Source: JBOGED01 sp050743625 (lineage in GTDB: Bacteria > Actinomycetota > Nitriliruptoria > Euzebyales > Egibacteraceae). From it: a DNA stretch of 9,266 nucleotides. How positions within the stretch are numbered: position 1 is the first letter of the stretch; each line of letters opens with the position of its first letter. Positions 5,193 to 9,266 of the stretch are shown here, in pieces. Where the stretch lies: positions 1 to 9,266 of the forward strand of contig JBOGED010000406.1 of assembly GCA_050743625.1 (NCBI GenBank), written 5' to 3'. The notes beneath the pieces are model-generated. The model saw only the letters and a list, made by a program, of their open reading frames with translations. It had not been told where the DNA came from and made no database searches. Position numbers and translations under genes: made by a program.

Positions 5193-6662
5193 TTAGACGA
5201 GATCCAGGTAGCCCCAAAACATTGGGTGGATCGTGAACCCCCGCGCGGCGCGGAGGTTGAGGTGGCTTACCTGGTGGTGGCCAAGGAACGATTGGATACC
5301 CGCCGACCGCTTGCCGGTCCCCATGTCGGCGAGCAAGAACCCGACTTGCCAAAGGACCTCTATCATCAGCTCTGGGTCCTGGTCCTTCACCAACGCGCTG
5401 ACCTGCGCGGGAAGTGCGGTCTCGGTCGCGATCTCAAGGCAGAGCATCAGGAGGTCGTCATAGTCGAAGTCGCGACCGCACCCCCGGAACGCCTCGAAAA
5501 GACCGAGCAGCCCTTGGTACTGGAACCGATACTCTGCCGCGATATCTCTGGTCCGCTCCTCCGAGTAGTCGGGCTCAACGTGCGCGACGATCGAGGCATC
5601 GATGGGAACCGGCGCCTTATGGTCAAAGGCGTGTTCGATCAGGCGAGAGCAGAACTGGATGATCTCGCGTGGGCGATACAACGTGCGGTCAGCGATATAG
5701 TCGAACGAATTCATTCCTTGCTCTGGCGATTTCTTGCCAAACACTCGCTCCCAACAGCGCTGATTGGCATGCAGCTCGAGCCCTTCGAGTGAATACCTGA
5801 TGCGTGCGGCGATCATCTCAAGCAGCCTGGGTTTGGTCCATGAGATGATCTCGATCACGTCACGGTACTTTTGCGCATCCTCGTATAGCGCGGGGATGTT
5901 GTCGTAAAGCTCTTGCCTCAACGAGATGTAGACGCGAAGGTTGTCGCTGAGCTGGTTAATAGACATGCACGCTTGAAAAAGTCCAGCGACGAAGGCCTTC
6001 GCGTCCTCAGATTCGTCCCACCCGCGGTCCAGCTCGTCGACAAGGACGACCACCTTCTGCTCTTCCAAGATCGTGCGAAGCGCGGGCAGCAAGGGCGCGA
6101 TATCCGCGAGTTTGTAGAGCTTCTCCAGCTCGTGGCTCCGCAACGAGGCGTCGTAGGAGCCAACCTTGATGCCTTCCATTCTCTTGAGGTAAGAGACCAG
6201 CGCGGACAGCTTGCTCGCCGCTCCTCCCACGTAGTTGTCGCGGACAAACCGGTAGATGCCTGCCGCCTCTTTCTTTCGCGCCCCCTTGGCCGTCAACGCT
6301 TGCATCACCATGACGTAAATGACGTGGCGCCACGCGACCGCATAGGCGCCGAGCTTGGCCCACGACCCGCTCTGCTCAGGCAACATCGTACGACTGAGGA
6401 ACTCATAGGAGTAATCCTCAGGTGTCAGCTCGATCACATAGGTGCCCATCTCCCGCTCGCGTTGTGCAAGCACCTGAAACATCGCGCTCTTCCCGGCACC
6501 CCGATTGCCGACCACGACGAGCTTCTCACCGAGCTGCACACGGTTGAACGCGTCGGATTCGATGAAGTACTCGACGAGCCCCTTCTTGATGTCACGCTCG
6601 GCAGCCGGCGCCCCGAGATCCAGGCCGCGTTGTTTCGTCGGTCGCTGCGCCTTTGGCGTCAC
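5193..6662 (-). CDS. P-loop ATPase, Sll1717-type family
   Basis: This is an intact 489-residue soluble protein. Near the N-terminus LGAPAAERDIKKGLVEYFIE leads into Walker A GNRGAGKS (residues 52-59), followed by YVIELTPEDYSYEFLSR (75-91). A helical insert (~100-180) precedes Walker B VVVLVDELDRGW (204-215), then a sensor-1-like strand LRVYISLRQELYDNIP (242-257) and a sensor-2-like RPREIIQFCSRLIEHA (330-345). The C-terminal ~110 residues look like a winged-helix region, ending in TIHPMFWGYLDLV. This order suits the ORC/STAND-like ATPases annotated as the Sll1717 family, whose role is not established; I cannot name a substrate. GTG 6662 is the start because GGAGGG (6676-6671) lies eight bases upstream. 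It follows valS in the same direction after 91 bases with no strong terminator between, so read-through from valS is possible. Its position beside broken defence genes suggests, but does not show, a defence role. Confidence 0.65.
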   Translation of the reverse strand: MTPKAQRPTKQRGLDLGAPAAERDIKKGLVEYFIESDAFNRVQLGEKLVVVGNRGAGKSAMFQVLAQREREMGTYVIELTPEDYSYEFLSRTMLPEQSGSWAKLGAYAVAWRHVIYVMVMQALTAKGARKKEAAGIYRFVRDNYVGGAASKLSALVSYLKRMEGIKVGSYDASLRSHELEKLYKLADIAPLLPALRTILEEQKVVVLVDELDRGWDESEDAKAFVAGLFQACMSINQLSDNLRVYISLRQELYDNIPALYEDAQKYRDVIEIISWTKPRLLEMIAARIRYSLEGLELHANQRCWERVFGKKSPEQGMNSFDYIADRTLYRPREIIQFCSRLIEHAFDHKAPVPIDASIVAHVEPDYSEERTRDIAAEYRFQYQGLLGLFEAFRGCGRDFDYDDLLMLCLEIATETALPAQVSALVKDQDPELMIEVLWQVGFLLADMGTGKRSAGIQSFLGHHQVSHLNLRAARGFTIHPMFWGYLDLV

Positions 6663-6670
6663 CCTTGGTA

Positions 6671-6676
6671 CCCTCC
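6671..6676 (-). promoter_or_regulatory. Ribosome binding site of the ATPase gene
   Basis: GGAGGG on the minus strand, eight bases before GTG 6662, is a near-ideal Shine-Dalgarno sequence and fixes the start of the ATPase. Confidence 0.6.
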
Positions 6677-6753
6677 CACGCTCCTGAGCCGCCCCCCCTC
6701 GGCATGGTAACGGCGCACCCGTGGGGCGGAACAGGAAAACCTGGAGCTTTCAC

Positions 6754-9231
6754 TTAAGCAAGCAGGACCTCGACCGCGAAGTCGGAGGCTTCATCCAGCT
6801 CCAGCTCGGCCACGCGGCCAGCGTGCTTGAGGTCGGAGGCGGCGGCGCGAAGCGCGTCGAGCCGGTCCGAGGGACCAGCCACCCGCAGGCGTGCCACTGG
6901 GGCGCGCATGGATTGCTTGGCCGCGCTCTTCGCCTTGCGCACCTCGCCGAGCACGTCCGCGGCGGTCGAGAAGACCAGCGGGTCCCCGCTCTGATCCTCA
7001 GGAGGTGGCCACGTGGAGCGGTGGACGGAGCCCTCCTGCCACCACGACCAGACCTCCTCCGTAACGAACGGGAGGAATGGAGCGAATAGGCGAAGCAGGA
7101 TGGAAAGGGCAGCGCGGAGCGCGGCGTGAGCCGAGGCCGCCCCAGGACCGTGGGAGTACGCGCGCTCCTTCACGAGCTCGAGGTAGTCGTCGCAGAAACC
7201 CCAGAAGAACGCCTCGGTGCGCTCGAGGGCGCGGGCGTAGTCGTGGCGATCCAGCGCTTCCGTCGTGACCGAGACCAGCTCCGACAGCCGGGCAAGCATC
7301 GCCAGATCGAGGCGCTCGGTCACCGGTCCCGTCGGGCCGGACGATTGCGAGAGCACGAAGCGACTCGCGTTGAGCAGCTTGATCGCGAGGCGGCGGCCGA
7401 CACGCATCTGCGCCTCGTCGAAGGCGGTGTCGACCCCTGGGCGGCCGCTCGCGGCCCAATAGCGCACGGCGTCGGACCCGTATCGGTCCAGCAGTCCCAT
7501 GGGTGTGACGACGTTGCCGCGGGACTTCGACATCTTCTTGCGATCCGGGTCCACGACCCAGCCGGCGATCGTGACCGCCGACCATGGCGGCTGTCCCTGC
7601 TCGCGGGCCGCTCGCACGACCGTGTAGAACAGCCACGTCCGGATGATCTCGTGCGACTGGGGCCTCAGGTCCATCGGGAACACGAGCGCGAACAACACGG
7701 GGTCGTCCACCCAGCCGCCCGCGATCTGCGGCGTCAGCGACGAGGTTGCCCACGTGTCCATCACGTCTGGGTCCGCCATGAACCCGCTCGGCTGGCCGCG
7801 CCGCGACGGGTCGAACCCTTCGGGCGCGTCCGTCGAGGGATCGACCGGCAGCCGGCCTTCGTCAGGCACGAGCGGGTGGTCGTAGTCGACCGTGCCCTCC
7901 TCGCCGATCCGGTACCACACCGGGAATGGGACACCGAAGAATCGCTGGCGGCTGACCAGCCAATCGCTGTTCAACCCCTCGACCCAGTGCTCGTACCGCG
8001 TCCTCATGTGGGATGGGTGCCAGTCCAGCTCCGCGCCCAGCCTGAGCCAGGTCTCCCGGTCCTCCAGCAGCCGGATGAACCACTGGCGGCTCGTCACGAT
8101 CTCGAGCGGCTCGTCGCCTTTCTCGTAGAACTTGACCGCGTGGGTGATCGAGCGCTCGCCGAGGAGATCACCTGACTGGCGGAGCAGCTCCACGATCGCC
8201 TTGCGCGCTTGCCCCACGGTCTGGCCGGCCACGGCTCGCCACTCCGGCCCATCCAGGACGGGCTCAGGAGGGTCGCGGCGGATGCGGCCGTCGCGCGTGA
8301 CGACGGACCGAACGGGCAGGCGCAGCTCGCGCCACCACACGACATCGGTGACGTCGCCGAAGGTGCAGACCATCGCGAGGCCGGTGCCCTTGCCGGGCTG
8401 GGCGAGCGGATGGCCGAGCACGGGGACCTCGACGCCGAAAAGCGGGGTCCGGACCACCGTGCCGAGCAGCGCCGCGTACCGCTCATCCTCGGGATGCGCG
8501 ACGAGCGCGACGCACGCGGGCAGCAGCTCTGGCCGCGTCGTCTCGATCTCCGCGTCGCCGAAGCGCAGGCGCCACGATGCGCCGGGCAGCTCGCGGTCCT
8601 CGAGCTCAGCCTGGGCGACCGCGGTGCGGTAGGTCACGTCCCACAGCGTCGGCGCCTCAGCCTGGTAGGCCTCCCCCCTGGCCAGGGCGTGGAGAAACGC
8701 GCGTTGCGCCGCGCGCTGTGCGTCCTGCCCGATCGTCGTGTACGTGAGCGACCAGTCGACCGACAGGCCCAAGCGCCGCCAAAGCGCCTCGAACGCCTGC
8801 TCGTCCTCTCGAGTCAGGCGATGGCACAGCTCGACGAAGTTTGGGCGTGAGCAGGAGATCTTCGGACCCTTCGCGCCGGGGCCAGGCGGGACGAAGTCGG
8901 GATCGTAGGCCACTGTCGGGTCGCACCGGACCCCGAAGTAGTTCTCGACCCGTCGCTCGGTGGGGAGCCCGTTGTCGTCCCACCCCATCGGGTAGAAGAC
9001 CTCGCGGCCGCGCATCCGCTGGTAACGGGCGAGGAGATCGGTCTGGGTATAGGAGAACACGTGCCCGACATGCAGGGACCCGCTCACAGTGGGCGGCGGG
9101 GTGTCGATCGCGTAGACGTCTTCGCGCCCGTGGGCGGCGGAGCGGTCGAACCGGTACGTGGCCTCCGCCTCCCACCGCTCGGCCCACTTCCCCTCGAGCC
9201 CCTCGAGCGACGGCCTATCGGGAACGGTCAC
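6754..9231 (-). CDS. valS: Valyl-tRNA synthetase, short type-2 form
   Basis: This 825-residue class I aminoacyl-tRNA synthetase charges tRNA-Val with valine in the cytoplasm. The HIGH-type motif is PPPTVSGSLHVGH (residues 45-57, core HVGH) and KMSKS is at 566-570 (DRKKMSKSRGNV). FYPMGWDDNGLPTERRVE (79-96) is the valine-type sequence after the first motif. The connective editing domain, which hydrolyses mischarged threonyl-tRNA, carries EIETTRPELLPA (228-239) and GTGLAMVCTFGD (282-293). MDTWATSSLTPQI (491-503) and FPMDLRPQSHEIIRTW (518-533) are features of the archaeal-like type-2 synthetases shared by many actinobacteria. The protein ends soon after the anticodon-binding domain and shows little of the long C-terminal coiled coil of E. 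coli-type enzymes, which fits type 2. The start is GTG 9231, with only a weak AAAGAA upstream; MTVPDRPSLEGLEGKWAERW is a normal N-terminus. The frame is clean throughout, in contrast to the left half of the window. Confidence 0.95.
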   Translation of the reverse strand: MTVPDRPSLEGLEGKWAERWEAEATYRFDRSAAHGREDVYAIDTPPPTVSGSLHVGHVFSYTQTDLLARYQRMRGREVFYPMGWDDNGLPTERRVENYFGVRCDPTVAYDPDFVPPGPGAKGPKISCSRPNFVELCHRLTREDEQAFEALWRRLGLSVDWSLTYTTIGQDAQRAAQRAFLHALARGEAYQAEAPTLWDVTYRTAVAQAELEDRELPGASWRLRFGDAEIETTRPELLPACVALVAHPEDERYAALLGTVVRTPLFGVEVPVLGHPLAQPGKGTGLAMVCTFGDVTDVVWWRELRLPVRSVVTRDGRIRRDPPEPVLDGPEWRAVAGQTVGQARKAIVELLRQSGDLLGERSITHAVKFYEKGDEPLEIVTSRQWFIRLLEDRETWLRLGAELDWHPSHMRTRYEHWVEGLNSDWLVSRQRFFGVPFPVWYRIGEEGTVDYDHPLVPDEGRLPVDPSTDAPEGFDPSRRGQPSGFMADPDVMDTWATSSLTPQIAGGWVDDPVLFALVFPMDLRPQSHEIIRTWLFYTVVRAAREQGQPPWSAVTIAGWVVDPDRKKMSKSRGNVVTPMGLLDRYGSDAVRYWAASGRPGVDTAFDEAQMRVGRRLAIKLLNASRFVLSQSSGPTGPVTERLDLAMLARLSELVSVTTEALDRHDYARALERTEAFFWGFCDDYLELVKERAYSHGPGAASAHAALRAALSILLRLFAPFLPFVTEEVWSWWQEGSVHRSTWPPPEDQSGDPLVFSTAADVLGEVRKAKSAAKQSMRAPVARLRVAGPSDRLDALRAAASDLKHAGRVAELELDEASDFAVEVLLA

Positions 9232-9254
9232 GGTTCTTTGTGTGCTGGATCGCG

Positions 9255-9266
9255 GCGGTATACCGC
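9255..9266. promoter_or_regulatory. Perfect 12-bp palindrome upstream of valS
   Basis: GCGGTATACCGC is a perfect palindrome 24 bases before the valS GTG, cut by the window edge. Its centre holds TATACC, which could serve as a -10 element read toward valS and would give a leader of under 20 bases. It may be an operator or chance; the sequence beyond the edge would decide. Confidence 0.3.

Noticed and set aside
5913..6710. 265-codon plus-strand open frame opposite the ATPase
   Set aside because: The reverse-strand frame has Walker A, Walker B and sensor motifs and a strong ribosome-binding site, while this one has none.
7126..8175. 349-codon plus-strand open frame opposite valS
   Set aside because: It lies wholly antisense to a well-conserved synthetase, is Arg/His/Pro rich, and is an expected by-product of GC-rich codon usage.
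9232..9266. T-box riboswitch ahead of valS
   Set aside because: Only 35 bases of upstream sequence are visible and they contain no T-box core; nothing supports the call.

Overview
The window is high-GC DNA (about two thirds G+C by eye). Its gene content is typical of Actinomycetota or a related soil lineage: a short type-2 valyl-tRNA synthetase, a membrane NACHT ATPase of the kind common in actinomycetes, a Uma2-family gene, and GTG starts. I place it no further than an actinobacterium-like genome, perhaps a metagenome contig.

The left half (1-4816) is an accessory strip of immunity-type and mobile small genes, most of them broken. In order it holds: the 5' end of a SAM methyltransferase running off the left edge on the minus strand; a 5'-truncated SnoaL/NTF2-like gene (minus); a 58-bp relic of a Uma2 gene fused to the start of a NACHT STAND ATPase gene (plus) that carries two compensating one-base frameshifts; a second, longer Uma2 gene with two further one-base frameshifts; an apparently intact TacA/TacT-type toxin-antitoxin pair with a palindrome in its promoter region; and the first ~60 codons of a TIR-domain gene in three frames. 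About 375 bp without a recognisable gene follow.

The right half is intact and entirely on the minus strand. valS, encoding an 825-residue class I valyl-tRNA synthetase with its KMSKS motif and an HVGH (HIGH-type) motif, is followed 91 bp downstream by a 489-residue P-loop ATPase that I assign to the Sll1717-type family.

The left part reads as a decaying defence island next to a housekeeping gene. Of its immunity-type genes (NACHT, Uma2, TIR) all are disrupted. The toxin-antitoxin pair and the Sll1717-type ATPase are the only accessory genes that look able to make full-length products. The main caution is that several single-base indels could be sequencing errors. Against this, there are none in about 4 kb of valS and ATPase coding sequence, and the truncations and the fused Uma2 relic cannot be base-calling errors. 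I see no CRISPR array, tRNA, rRNA or transposase.
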